Numbered from the stretch's first letter, positions 16,114-25,426 are shown. The stretch: DNA of 64,000 bases from Pseudoalteromonas arabiensis (GCF_001550155.1 NZ_LRUF01000024.1:100648-164647), one strand, 5' to 3'. Numbers and translations: made by a program. Notes: generated by a model not told the origin, from the sequence alone.

Positions 16114-18561
16114 ATGAGTTTTATCTCTTTGAAAACATTACTTAAACAGCTGTGCTATCTTTGTAGTGCGGCATTATTAGTTAGCTGTGCCAGTAATCAA
16201 TATACCTATACGCAATCAGCCAACTACAGTCATCGGGTAAAGTTTTTAGTGATGCATTACACCGCCATTGATTACGAAAAATCGATGCGTGCATTAGTCG
16301 ATGAAGGAGGCCTAAGCTCTCATTACTTATTACCTGAGTCGGGCGATTCAAGTTACCCAAAAGACGATTTAGAAATTATTCAGCTCGTTGATGAAAAAGA
16401 CAGAGCATGGCACGCAGGACGTAGTTTTTGGCAAGGCAGAGAAGACTTAAACGATCACTCAATTGGTATTGAAATCGTTAACGTACCTACCTGTCACACA
16501 CCTGAACAAAGTAAACCTGCGATGCAAAATGATGCAAGTAAACTATGTATCTACCCTGATTACGATGCCAAGCAAATTGAGTTACTTATCAAATTAAGTA
16601 AAGATATTCTTGCTCGAAACCCTGATATTGGTCCAACTCAAGTGGTTGGTCATTCTGATATTGCCCCAAGCCGTAAGAACGACCCTGGCCCGCGCTTTCC
16701 TTGGTATCAACTTTATAAAGCGGGTATCGGTGCGTGGTACGACAGTGACACCGTTGATAAATATTGGCAGTTATTTAGTGCATCAAAGCCTTCAACAGAG
16801 CTTGTGCAAAAAGCGCTGCGCAGCTACGGCTATGAGGTGATTGCAACAGGGCAGCTAGATTTTCAAACCCTAGATGCTTTGAGTGCCTTTCAAATGCACT
16901 TTTTACCTTGGCATGTAAGTGGTAATAATGATGCTAGAACTGCATCCGTCCTTTTTGCATTATTAGAAAAGTACTTTCCTAAAAAACTTGAGCGGTTATT
17001 TACAGAATATCAGCAGCAACAGCAAGCGGTTGAGCCAGAGCCAAAAACACTGGCTAATGCACAAGTGATAGCACGTATTCCTGCACTTGATCCGAGTAGT
17101 CGCGCGCTAGTAAACGACAGGGGCACATTTACAGCTTTTAAAGGTCGTGGTGAAATAATTATTGAAAATCACGATGCGATTAGCGCAGACATTTATATTA
17201 ATGGTGAAAAAATTAATATTGCCTCGCCACTTACCGCAGAGCAAACCTACCAATACAGCTTGTATAAACGTACTCATGATGGCATCAATACGTTTAAAGT
17301 TGAAAATATCCAGCCTGCGGATGCAAGCTTAACCTTACGTTTCCCTTTTCCTAAACTTGTTAAGAGTAGCAGTCAATATAGCTTTAACGCCGTTGATGAA
17401 TTAATTAATCAAGAGATTAAAGAGGGCTTCCCAGGGGCTGTGCTTGCAATCGTTAAAGATGGCAAACTGATTAAATTAAGCCATTATGGCGCAGCTAAAA
17501 AGTACCATGCTGATGGCAGTGAGCTTAAAACCCCACAAGCCATGCAAAACGATACTTTGTTTGATATTGCCTCGAACTCAAAAATGTTTGCCACCAACTT
17601 TGCGCTGATGAAGCTTGCTAGCGAAGGTAAACTCGACGTAGAAAAACCGCTGTTTTATTACCTACCAGAATTTAGGGGCAGCGGTCGTGAACAGCGCTTA
17701 GTGAAAGACTTACTTACCCACAGCGCAGGTTACCCCGCGGTGGTTGATTTTCACCGTAAAGACAATAAATTTGGTGAGCGCTTTTTTTCACAAAATAGCC
17801 TGCGTACCAAAAACCTACTATTAACTGGTGTCCCCTTTGTGGCGGGTCGTAACGTAAAGCACTTATATTCTGATATCGATTATATGTTGTTAGGTGTGCT
17901 GGTTGAACGCATTAGCGGTATGCCCCTAGATGCTTATGTTGAAAGCCAAATTTATCAGCCACTTGGTTTAACGCACACGGTTTATAACCCATTACAAAAA
18001 GGCTTTTTAGCCTCGCAAATTGCCGCCACTGAAATAAAGGGTAACACTCGCGGTGGGCGTATTGAATTTGAAAATATTCGTACCGATGTACTGCAAGGTG
18101 AAGTACATGATGAAAAAGCGTTTTATGCCTTAGGTGGCGTAGCAGGACATGCGGGGCTTTTTAGTACCGCAGGAGATTTATCTGTGTTAATGCAAGTTTT
18201 GCTAAACGGCGGTGGCTACGCTAATAAACAGTTATTTACCCCACAAGTGCTTGCGCAGTTCACTCAGCCGCAAGCGAGTGATGAAACGTATGGCTTAGGG
18301 TGGCGCAGAGCAGGACACCAAGCGCGTAAATGGCATTTTGGCCCTTATGCCAGCCCCCGCGCCTTTGGTCATACAGGTTGGACTGGCACAGTAACTGTGA
18401 TTGATCCCGAATATGACCTAGCAATTGTACTTTTAACCAATGCACGGCATACACCCATTGAAGGCTCACTAGAAAATTACGAATTTGTCGGAAAGCGTTT
18501 CGAAACAGGCAAGTATGGCTCTATTATCTCACTGATTTATGAGAGTATATTAAATCACTAG
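16114..18561 (+). CDS. Fusion lipoprotein: AmpD-like zinc amidase, PG-binding domain and AmiE/beta-lactamase-like serine hydrolase
   Basis: An 815-residue protein with a lipoprotein signal (lipobox LVSC, Cys25). Domain 1 (about 40-205) is an amidase_2 (AmpD/AmiD-like) domain with likely zinc ligands His48 (MHYT), His180 (VGHSDIAPSRKNDPGP) and Asp190, and Glu120. A peptidoglycan-binding-like region follows (about 225-290). Domain 3 (about 425-815) is a class C beta-lactamase-type hydrolase with Ser487-x-x-Lys490 (ASNSK), a YSD motif (LYSDIDYM) and FGHTGWTG, the KTG equivalent. The latter fold includes Bacillus AmiE (YbbE), a MurNAc-L-Ala amidase encoded beside namZ and murQ. The product could thus remove peptides from both anhydro- and reducing MurNAc. 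A D,D-peptidase or esterase role for the third domain cannot be excluded. Confidence 0.85.
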   Translation: MSFISLKTLLKQLCYLCSAALLVSCASNQYTYTQSANYSHRVKFLVMHYTAIDYEKSMRALVDEGGLSSHYLLPESGDSSYPKDDLEIIQLVDEKDRAWHAGRSFWQGREDLNDHSIGIEIVNVPTCHTPEQSKPAMQNDASKLCIYPDYDAKQIELLIKLSKDILARNPDIGPTQVVGHSDIAPSRKNDPGPRFPWYQLYKAGIGAWYDSDTVDKYWQLFSASKPSTELVQKALRSYGYEVIATGQLDFQTLDALSAFQMHFLPWHVSGNNDARTASVLFALLEKYFPKKLERLFTEYQQQQQAVEPEPKTLANAQVIARIPALDPSSRALVNDRGTFTAFKGRGEIIIENHDAISADIYINGEKINIASPLTAEQTYQYSLYKRTHDGINTFKVENIQPADASLTLRFPFPKLVKSSSQYSFNAVDELINQEIKEGFPGAVLAIVKDGKLIKLSHYGAAKKYHADGSELKTPQAMQNDTLFDIASNSKMFATNFALMKLASEGKLDVEKPLFYYLPEFRGSGREQRLVKDLLTHSAGYPAVVDFHRKDNKFGERFFSQNSLRTKNLLLTGVPFVAGRNVKHLYSDIDYMLLGVLVERISGMPLDAYVESQIYQPLGLTHTVYNPLQKGFLASQIAATEIKGNTRGGRIEFENIRTDVLQGEVHDEKAFYALGGVAGHAGLFSTAGDLSVLMQVLLNGGGYANKQLFTPQVLAQFTQPQASDETYGLGWRRAGHQARKWHFGPYASPRAFGHTGWTGTVTVIDPEYDLAIVLLTNARHTPIEGSLENYEFVGKRFETGKYGSIISLIYESILNH

Positions 18562-18655
18562 TCGATTTAAGTTGAGTTTAGCGGTAAAGCCATTAAGCTT
18601 AGCGGGTTTTAGCATAATAAAAATAAAATATTGATCTTAATTTAAAAGGGTTTTT

Positions 18656-20032
18656 ATGTCTTGGTATTCAATTTTACCACCCTTGATTGCTATCTTAATT
18701 GTGTTTTGGCGCAAAGAAGTGATCATGGCGTTATTGGTCGCGGTTGCGTCGTCTGAGTTTTTACTTGCTCTGAATGGTGAAGGTAATACCTTGTTTTTCA
18801 CCTTTATCAATACCATTGAGCGGGTTATTGAAGTTGCCAGCTCCCCTGGTAATAGCCGTATTCTTATTTTTAGTATTTTAATAGGTGCTTTACTTGCCTA
18901 CATTCGTGAATCGGGTGGTGTGGCTGCAACGGTTAATTTATTAATGAATAAGGGCGTGGCAAAAAGTAAGCGCCAAGTGGGTTACTTAACCATGTTCTCG
19001 GGCATTGCGGTATTTATTGAATCGAACTTAAGTGTTCTAACTTCGGGTATTTTGTCTCGTGGCTTATTCGATAAATTTAAAATGAGTCGAGCGCGTCTTG
19101 CCTACATTATTGATAGTACCAGCGCACCTGTGTGTATCTTAATTTTACTCAATGGCTGGGGCGCATATGTGCTTGGTCTGCTGAGTAATTACGAAATGGA
19201 AGAGTCTGCGGTATCTGTGCTGTGGGGCAGCATTGGTTATAACTTCTACGCTATTATCGCGTTACTTATCGTGTTTTATACGATTACTTTCGACAAAGTA
19301 CATGGCCCTTTAAAGCAAGCAGAAGAAAATTTTGAACAGCAAGAAACGGAGCTTGCAGAAGAAGTAAAAGGCTCTAAAGCCCGTTACATGCTTATTCCAC
19401 TTATTACCTTAATCGGTAGTATGGTTGGCTTTATGTTCTGGACTGGCGATGGCGATATTGCCAGTGGTAGTGGTTCTAAATCAGTGCTATATGCTACTAT
19501 TTTAGCCTGTGTTGTGGCTTACTTTCTAATGATTAGCTCTCGTGAATTTACTCACCATAAGCTTGTTGATATTGGCTTTAAAGGCATGGGTGAGTTACTG
19601 CCATTAGTGTCTATTGTATTGCTATCGCTCACCTTAGGTGCAAGCTTAAAAGACTTAGGTACGGGTGTATTTGTGGCAGGCCTAGTAGGTGACTTTTTAC
19701 CTATTTACTTAGTTGTGCCAGTGTTATTTTTAACCGGTGCGGTAATTTCATTTACCACAGGTACTTCGTGGGGCACATTCGCGATTCTGATTCCAATCGG
19801 TGTACCGCTCATTCAAGCTTTGGGTTTACCACCTTCATTAGTGATTGCGGCTATTTTAGGTGGCGGTGTGTTTGGCGATCACTGCTCGCCAATTTCAGAT
19901 ACCAGCGCGGTATCGGCCATTGCATCAGGGTGTGATTTATTAACTCACGTGAAAACCCAAATGCCGTATGCTTTATTCGGCGGTGCGTTAACCTTCATCG
20001 CTTACCTAGTAACGAGTATTATTGTTTTATAA
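18656..20032 (+). CDS. NhaC-family Na+/H+ antiporter-like permease
   Basis: A 458-residue inner-membrane protein with about 11-12 hydrophobic segments. Features of the NhaC group are ISFTTGTSWGTFAILIPIGVPL and GGGVFGDHCSPISDTSAVSAIASGCD near the C terminus. It starts 95 bp after the amidase fusion and may be transcribed with it. Relatives exchange Na+ for H+ or exchange organic substrates. Here it could restore the Na+ gradient used by the SSS symporter or move a product such as lactate released by MurQ. Both are guesses. A strong terminator follows. Confidence 0.8.
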   Translation: MSWYSILPPLIAILIVFWRKEVIMALLVAVASSEFLLALNGEGNTLFFTFINTIERVIEVASSPGNSRILIFSILIGALLAYIRESGGVAATVNLLMNKGVAKSKRQVGYLTMFSGIAVFIESNLSVLTSGILSRGLFDKFKMSRARLAYIIDSTSAPVCILILLNGWGAYVLGLLSNYEMEESAVSVLWGSIGYNFYAIIALLIVFYTITFDKVHGPLKQAEENFEQQETELAEEVKGSKARYMLIPLITLIGSMVGFMFWTGDGDIASGSGSKSVLYATILACVVAYFLMISSREFTHHKLVDIGFKGMGELLPLVSIVLLSLTLGASLKDLGTGVFVAGLVGDFLPIYLVVPVLFLTGAVISFTTGTSWGTFAILIPIGVPLIQALGLPPSLVIAAILGGGVFGDHCSPISDTSAVSAIASGCDLLTHVKTQMPYALFGGALTFIAYLVTSIIVL

Positions 20033-20068
20033 TTAATAGCTCGAAGTTAATCGCTGTAAGCTATACGT

Positions 20069-20100
20069 AAAAAACCACAGAATTTTCTCTGTGGTTTTTT
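20069..20100. terminator. Bidirectional terminator between NhaC-like gene and aldose dehydrogenase gene
   Basis: AAAAAACCACAG (20069-20080), loop AATTTTCT, CTGTGGTTTTTT (20089-20100). It has A and T runs on both sides, so it can serve both convergent genes. Confidence 0.9.
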
Positions 20101-20120
20101 ATTGCTTGATATTGCAAAAA

Positions 20121-20149
20121 CCATCGCGCGGAATAAATTTCACACCTAC
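20121..20149. repeat. REP-like palindromic element, copy 2
   Basis: CCATCGCGCGGAATAAATTT followed by CACACCTAC. It shares 24 or more of about 28 positions with the copy at 25427, with the same orientation. It lies between the terminator and the dehydrogenase stop codon. Confidence 0.65.
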
Positions 20150-20182
20150 AATACGCGATAGTCCGCAGTTCACATCTTACAG

Positions 20183-21319
20183 TTATATCTTAGGTACAAC
20201 CTTATAAACACCCACACCATCAACACCAAGATATAAATCACCATTAGGATGGGTGGCAAGGCTGCGTACGCGACCAACCCCTTCAAATACCTTACTGTGA
20301 CCAGTTACTTTGTCACCATCAAGTTTCACCAAAACAAGGTGGCCAAACTTCATCGAACCCACGGCAATGTGACCTTGCCACTGTGGGTATTTGTCACTGG
20401 TGATAAATTCCATGCCAGAAGGGGCAATTGAAGGCACCCAATACCAATCAGGTTGCTCCATTCCTGCGCGGCTGGTCTCGTCGGTAATTGTTGTGCCAAT
20501 GTAGTTGATCCCATAGGTGATCTCAGGCCAACCATAGTTTGCACCCGCTTTAACTATGTTAATTTCATCGCCGCCACGAGGGCCATGTTCATGGCTCCAT
20601 ATAACCCCCGTTTTAGGATGCATTGCCATACCTTGAGGGTTACGGTGTCCATACGAATAGATACTTTTGTGAGTCGTTTTATGGTTATAAAACGGGTTTG
20701 ATTTAGGAATAGAGCCATCGCTATTGATACGGTGAATTTTACCTGCATCATAGTCTAGGCTTTGTGGGTGAACGTCTCTTTTACCACGGTCGCCAATAGA
20801 GAAGTACAAGTAACCTTCTTTGTCGAACTCAATACGCGAACCATAGTGTTTCGTTGTTTTAATATTTGGCTCGCCATCAAACAACAGTTGCTGGTCAACA
20901 AGTGTCATATCTTTAAAGCGGGCGCGCATAATCGAGGTATTGTAACCCTCACCATCGCCTTCATAGCCTGAGTACGAAAAGTAAATCCAACCATTGTCGG
21001 CAAAGTTCGGATCAAGCTCTATATCTAATAAGCCGCCTTGGCCTTCGTCATGTACTTTAGGTGTTCCTTTAACTGTTTGCTCAACGAGTTTGCCATCACG
21101 AATTAACCTAAGCTCGCCACGTCTGTCGGTAACGAGTAAGTCACGCTCGTTAAGCCAAGCCATACCCCAAGGAATTTGAATTCCTTCGCTTACTAATTCT
21201 AGTTTGTAGTTATTCGCGCTGGCATCCAGTGGAATCTTTTGTTCCGGCTGAGCACAGGCTTGCAAGCTCGATAAGCTAATCGAGGCAATGATTAAACTGT
21301 TAAACAAAGACCTTTTCAT
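20183..21319 (-). CDS. PQQ-dependent aldose sugar dehydrogenase (YliI/Asd-like) lipoprotein
   Basis: This 378-residue protein has a lipoprotein-type signal (LQAC, Cys22). It has the beta-propeller motifs of soluble glucose/sorbosone dehydrogenases: IPWGMAWLNERDLLVTDRRGEL, EGQGGLLDIELDPNFADNGWIYFSY, SYGHRNPQGMAMHPKTG and SHEHGPRGGDEINIV. Family enzymes oxidise aldoses in the periplasm with PQQ and Ca2+. No PQQ biosynthesis genes are in the window. It is transcribed alone, converging on the NhaC-like gene. Confidence 0.88.
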   Translation of the reverse strand: MKRSLFNSLIIASISLSSLQACAQPEQKIPLDASANNYKLELVSEGIQIPWGMAWLNERDLLVTDRRGELRLIRDGKLVEQTVKGTPKVHDEGQGGLLDIELDPNFADNGWIYFSYSGYEGDGEGYNTSIMRARFKDMTLVDQQLLFDGEPNIKTTKHYGSRIEFDKEGYLYFSIGDRGKRDVHPQSLDYDAGKIHRINSDGSIPKSNPFYNHKTTHKSIYSYGHRNPQGMAMHPKTGVIWSHEHGPRGGDEINIVKAGANYGWPEITYGINYIGTTITDETSRAGMEQPDWYWVPSIAPSGMEFITSDKYPQWQGHIAVGSMKFGHLVLVKLDGDKVTGHSKVFEGVGRVRSLATHPNGDLYLGVDGVGVYKVVPKI

Positions 21320-21440
21320 AGTAACTCCATATTTTAAAACACGATGTTATTAGCCTAGCTGGTTCAGCATTAAAGTGTTATTAACTTTGAGGAATGTGCG
21401 ATTATTGGTAGGAAAAGTGAGGTAAAATAAGCTGTTAACT

Positions 21441-21468
21441 GTAGGCGTGAGATTTATTTCACGCGAAA
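21441..21468. repeat. REP-like palindromic element, copy 3 (overlaps Fic gene 3' end)
   Basis: GTAGGCGTGAGATTTATTTC then ACGCGAAA, inverted relative to copies 2 and 4. The last codons of the Fic gene (HFRVK-stop) lie inside it, so the element supplies the current stop codon of that gene. Confidence 0.65.
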
Positions 21469-22566
21469 ATGCCTATTCAATAAATAGCGTGTGCTTCTGC
21501 CTGCACCAGCTTTCACTAAACAATGCTTTTCGACTAAAGCAGCTAAATGCCTTGTGGCTGTCGGTTTACTAACCTTGGCAACTTTGTGGTACTGGGAGGT
21601 AGAAATACCATCTTCAAAATCACCATCAAGCATACGATTCAGGACTTTTATTTGCTCCTTGGCTAATTTGCTTATATCAATTGAGCGCCAGTAATTAGTT
21701 TTAAAAATTGTTCTATCAATTTCCTGCTGTACGCCCTCAAAGGTTGAATTTAAAGTATTAAAAAACCACACCAACCAAGTTGTTATATCCAAACTTCCTT
21801 TTTGGGTTTGTTCAAGCGTTTCGTAGTAGCTTTTTCTATTTGCCAAAATACCGACAGACATTGCATAAAACCTGACTGATTGTTGCTCTGCTTGGGCTAA
21901 AGCTAAGTCAGTAAGTAAACGCGTTACCCGACCATTACCGTCGTCAAGTGGATGTAGGGTAACAAACCATAAATGAGTGATAGCAGCTCTTATTAGTGGA
22001 TCTAAAGAGGCATCTAGCTTGGATTCATTGAACCAATTAATAAACTGCGTTAGTTCGCTATCTAATATAGCGCGACTTGGCGCTTCGAAGTGAACCGTTG
22101 GCTTGTCTATTCGCCCAGATACAACTTGCATGGGAGTATTACCTCTTAATTGCCCGCCGATAATGTTAGTTAATAATGAATTATCTTTGGGGAACAGGCG
22201 TTTATGCCAGCGCAAAATTCTTTCTAGTGTGAGTGGTGAGTCGAGGTTGCTCACCGCATCAAGCATAATCTCTGCTAAACCATCTGTTTGCTCAGTGGTC
22301 GGAAAAGGTTGTTCTTCTGATATCCCTAGTTTGTTTGCTAAGGATGAGCGTACTGAAAAGGCGTTTAGGTTTTCACCTTCAATAGCACTTGAGTGGATAA
22401 TGTTCGCCAATAGGGTATCAAGGAGGCTTTGTGTTTGGTCTTGGACTTGGCTTGTCATTTTCCCAAGTAAAATACCTTGGTTAAAGCGTGTGTTTCTAAC
22501 GAGAGGCTCAATGAGGTTTTCATCCCAAGCAAAGTTAGGCCAGTCAGCTTGTTGCCATATCCACAT
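21454..22566 (-). CDS. Fic-domain protein (AMP-transferase type) with C-terminal winged helix
   Basis: A 370-residue protein. The N-terminal part (about 1-80) is the Fic_N/DUF4172-like region carrying SSAIEG at 59-64, the (S/T)xxxE(G/N) inhibitory motif of class II Fic proteins. The Fic core has HPLDDGNGRVTR starting at His205, the catalytic loop that transfers AMP to target hydroxyls. The C-terminal 80 residues look like a winged helix (ISTSQYHKVAKVSKPTATRHLAALVEKHCLV). The combination suggests a self-regulated, DNA-binding Fic protein of the widespread chromosomal type. The target is unknown. A 25-bp palindrome lies about 60 bp upstream and may be its own operator. Confidence 0.9.
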   Translation of the reverse strand: MWIWQQADWPNFAWDENLIEPLVRNTRFNQGILLGKMTSQVQDQTQSLLDTLLANIIHSSAIEGENLNAFSVRSSLANKLGISEEQPFPTTEQTDGLAEIMLDAVSNLDSPLTLERILRWHKRLFPKDNSLLTNIIGGQLRGNTPMQVVSGRIDKPTVHFEAPSRAILDSELTQFINWFNESKLDASLDPLIRAAITHLWFVTLHPLDDGNGRVTRLLTDLALAQAEQQSVRFYAMSVGILANRKSYYETLEQTQKGSLDITTWLVWFFNTLNSTFEGVQQEIDRTIFKTNYWRSIDISKLAKEQIKVLNRMLDGDFEDGISTSQYHKVAKVSKPTATRHLAALVEKHCLVKAGAGRSTRYLLNRHFRVK

Positions 22567-22628
22567 ACCACCACCTGATTTGAATTACGCTTAATATCAG
22601 ATCATATTGTGAGTTGTTTTTTGAGTTT

Positions 22629-22653
22629 AATCAAATCAAAAATTGATTTGATT
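22629..22653. promoter_or_regulatory. 25-bp palindrome between the Fic gene and the divergent unknown gene
   Basis: AATCAAATCAA (22629-22639), centre AAA, TTGATTTGATT (22643-22653). The arms are 11 perfect bases. It sits 63 bp before the Fic start and 147 bp before the gene at 22800, a typical operator position. The Fic protein's winged helix is a candidate ligand (inference). Confidence 0.6.
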
Positions 22654-22799
22654 ATGGCTTATTCTCAATGATGAATATCAGCCGGATGTCCATAAAAACC
22701 TTTTAAGTAGATAAATAAAAAGCTTCACAGCAAATAGCTTTGTTTTTTGTTTACTGGTAATTTATTAATATCAGTTACTTAAAGGGACTTTATCTGCAT

Positions 22800-23546
22800 A
22801 TGAAATCCGATAAATTTTTTAAATGGGTCTGGAATATTAATGGCTTAGTGCTACTTGTTAGTTTAATTTTCACACTCTTGGCTGTAGGTTTTAACTTTGC
22901 TGGCTTTTTATTTAAAGTTGATAACAAGGTAGCTCATCAGGCACTCAATTTAGCTAAGGATGAAAAGCGGCAAGAAAACTGGAAGTTAGGTTATCCACGC
23001 AAGGTCGCTAATAGCGATTATTTTTATATACCGCTCGAGTCAGAAAAGATGACGGTAGAGGTAAAAGAAAATGCTGAAATATATAATTTCAGCGGCAGCT
23101 ATAAATACACGTCTACACGATCAAAAAATATCTTGTTCATCAATGACAAAACAAACCAATCTCAGTGGCTATTCAACACAACTGAACAGCTTGTTATCGA
23201 TTTTGGCACATTGAACTACGATGAGGAGCTTACAATGTCTACTCAGAGTGCAGAAAGTCTTGATTTTGAGCCTAGAGGTATTTCTTATCAAGTTATCAAA
23301 AATGATACCAATAATGACAAAATACTTGATAACAAAGATAAGCGTACCTTTGCGCTAAGTCAGATAGATGGCTCAAACTACACTGAAGTCATTTCAGGCT
23401 ACAACCGTATTGTAGAGTCAAGTGTCAACGCCGAAGGTAACCTGTTTGTGGTATTCATCAACAACAACGAAGTTTACTCTATGGTTATAGACCTAGAGAC
23501 ATTTAAAGTGATTAGTAAGAGTATGTTGCCGAAGGTCGGGGAGTGA
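22800..23546 (+). CDS. Unknown protein with one N-terminal membrane segment
   Basis: I do not recognise a family. The 248-residue protein has a basic start, a hydrophobic stretch at about 14-38 (INGLVLLVSLIFTLLAVGFNFAGFLF) and then a soluble part rich in Asn, Asp, Lys and Ser. The soluble part includes a possible calcium-loop-like NDTNNDKILDNKDKRTF near 175. The predicted beta content suggests a periplasmic WD/YWTD-like or lectin-like fold, which I cannot confirm. AAAGGGAC precedes the ATG. The gene lies 73 bp before the KAP NTPase gene in the same direction, so they may work together. Confidence 0.65.
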   Translation: MKSDKFFKWVWNINGLVLLVSLIFTLLAVGFNFAGFLFKVDNKVAHQALNLAKDEKRQENWKLGYPRKVANSDYFYIPLESEKMTVEVKENAEIYNFSGSYKYTSTRSKNILFINDKTNQSQWLFNTTEQLVIDFGTLNYDEELTMSTQSAESLDFEPRGISYQVIKNDTNNDKILDNKDKRTFALSQIDGSNYTEVISGYNRIVESSVNAEGNLFVVFINNNEVYSMVIDLETFKVISKSMLPKVGE

Positions 23547-23619
23547 TTTTAGGTTAAGTTATAGGTTCTTTAAGGCAATTAGTTAATATCAAGGCTCATC
23601 TTTAGTGTCAGGAAAGTGT

Positions 23620-25293
23620 ATGAATAAGACAGAACAATTTGATTGGAGTAGGCCTACTAACCCTAAAACTGATGGTGATTATTTTCCGCCAGATAAGCTA
23701 GACAGAGCAAAGTATGCATCTTTTCTTACAAATGTTCTTGCCAGTGAAGGGTTTGATGAAAGCCGCTCCCCAGAGTTCCGAAAAAGGAATTATGTACTCA
23801 ATTTAAATGCGGAGTGGGGAGCAGGAAAAACTTATTTTTTAAAGCGTTGGTCGCAAGATTTAAAAAAAGATTTTCCAGTTGTTTATGTTGATGCTTGGAA
23901 ACAAGACTATTCCGATGATCCGTTTCTGACTGTTATCGCAGCAATTATTTCTCAATTAGGCATGCAAGCGGAGTTTGAAATAAAGGTTCCAAAAAGTGCA
24001 GTCTCTATGTTTAAGGCCGTTGCACCTGTTATAGCTCAAGGACTTGCAAAAAAAGCTTTAAATGCTGACTTTGATGAGATTTGTAGTTTATTAGCTGATG
24101 ATGATTTAAGTAATGAAGAAGATAAAGAGTCTAGTGCAAAACAATCATCAGCTGATTTTTCTCCTGCCACAAAAGCTCTAGCTGAGAACTTGATTAAAGA
24201 GCATGAAATTAAAAATAAGAGTATCGAAGCTATTAAGAATAAGCTATCAGTATGGGTTAATAAATTTGAAGAACAGAATGGTATACAGCTACCAATTTTT
24301 ATTTTTATAGATGAGCTTGACCGTTGTAGACCGAATTATGCAGTTGAAATGTTGGAAACAATAAAACATATCTTTGATGTAAAAGGTATTGTATTTGTGG
24401 TTGCAACAGATACAGAGCAATTACAACACACTATAAAAGCAATATATGGTCAAGGTTTTAGCGCTCAAATGTACTTGGGTAGGTTTTTTAATAGTAGGTA
24501 TAGCCTTAAGAGGCCTGCATTAAGTGACTTTTTAAATGTGCACGCTGATAGAGTAAAGTTTGATCCAGAATACCTTAAGAGCAAAAATATTCAGATGCTG
24601 CCTCAGTCAGAAGAAGCAGAAACTGCATTTGCAAATATTTCAGTTGTTCTAGATGCTTTTCAAGTATCTGCGAGAACAGCGATTCAAATAATGGAACGAA
24701 TTACAGCGATTATTACTAATTTACCAAGCGGCAAAAAAGTTGATATTCTTGTTTTAGCTACTTTATTTTGTATATATGAAAAAGATCACTCATTGTACAA
24801 TGAGATCATAAGTGGGCGATTTAAACGAGAAGGGAAAAATAACAAAAGTCAGCCTAGAAAAATTAGTTTAAGTGAATTCCTCGAGGGACAAATTTTAGAT
24901 ACTTATGCTTCCACTGAGCTTTTATATTTTATAGAACCTGAAACTTACACTACTAGGTTTTATACTAGCAATATGTCATATCAAAGGAACCAGTACAGTA
25001 AGGGAAACTACCCAGTTTCATTATCTGAGTTTATTAAAAATATTTTTTGTAAAATTTTTAATAGCTTTGAAAGTGATTTTGGCTTCATCTATTCGGATAG
25101 TGAAGACGGAATTTCTGAACTGCAAAAAGCTGAAAGGGAATTAGCTAAACTGCCTTATGGAATTTCTCAAAAAGTAACAATACCTTGGATAAACTATATT
25201 TATATCAAAGAGGAATATGATCAAATCACGAAAGAGCATTATCGTGATTTTATAGAGCTATCTTCGCCGTTAGACTATATGGGAGATAGCTGA
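23620..25293 (+). CDS. KAP-family P-loop NTPase
   Basis: The chosen start is the ATG at 23620, preceded by AGGAAA. An upstream GTG at 23605 is possible. The 557-residue protein has Walker A NAEWGAGKTYFLKRW at about 63-77. It has the KAP signature VVYVDAWKQDYSDDPFLT and Walker B IFIFIDELDRCRPNYAVEMLE near 227-247, with Asp231 and an Arg-rich tail. KAP NTPases include F-plasmid PifA, a phage-exclusion protein, and many bacterial members lie in defence islands. Unlike many members there is no obvious membrane insertion, but the gene just upstream encodes a membrane-anchored partner. AT content is higher than in the flanking housekeeping genes. A defence role is inference. Confidence 0.85.
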   Translation: MNKTEQFDWSRPTNPKTDGDYFPPDKLDRAKYASFLTNVLASEGFDESRSPEFRKRNYVLNLNAEWGAGKTYFLKRWSQDLKKDFPVVYVDAWKQDYSDDPFLTVIAAIISQLGMQAEFEIKVPKSAVSMFKAVAPVIAQGLAKKALNADFDEICSLLADDDLSNEEDKESSAKQSSADFSPATKALAENLIKEHEIKNKSIEAIKNKLSVWVNKFEEQNGIQLPIFIFIDELDRCRPNYAVEMLETIKHIFDVKGIVFVVATDTEQLQHTIKAIYGQGFSAQMYLGRFFNSRYSLKRPALSDFLNVHADRVKFDPEYLKSKNIQMLPQSEEAETAFANISVVLDAFQVSARTAIQIMERITAIITNLPSGKKVDILVLATLFCIYEKDHSLYNEIISGRFKREGKNNKSQPRKISLSEFLEGQILDTYASTELLYFIEPETYTTRFYTSNMSYQRNQYSKGNYPVSLSEFIKNIFCKIFNSFESDFGFIYSDSEDGISELQKAERELAKLPYGISQKVTIPWINYIYIKEEYDQITKEHYRDFIELSSPLDYMGDS

Positions 25294-25426
25294 TATTTAT
25301 AAATGATAATTTTATAGCTTTGCTACGTTAAAAAAATTAGGATTAGGTCGTCATTTATGGCGACACATTTTTATCTTCTATACAGTGATAGACTATAGTT
25401 TGACTCTACAAGAGTATGGATTGAAA

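Noticed and set aside
22103..22594. 163-codon plus-strand frame inside the Fic gene
   Set aside because: It is antisense to a clear Fic protein and shows no recognisable motif or ribosome site.
23620..25293. Transposon or phage gene for the KAP NTPase
   Set aside because: No integrase, terminal repeats or phage genes nearby; the REP-like elements are too short to be insertion-sequence ends.
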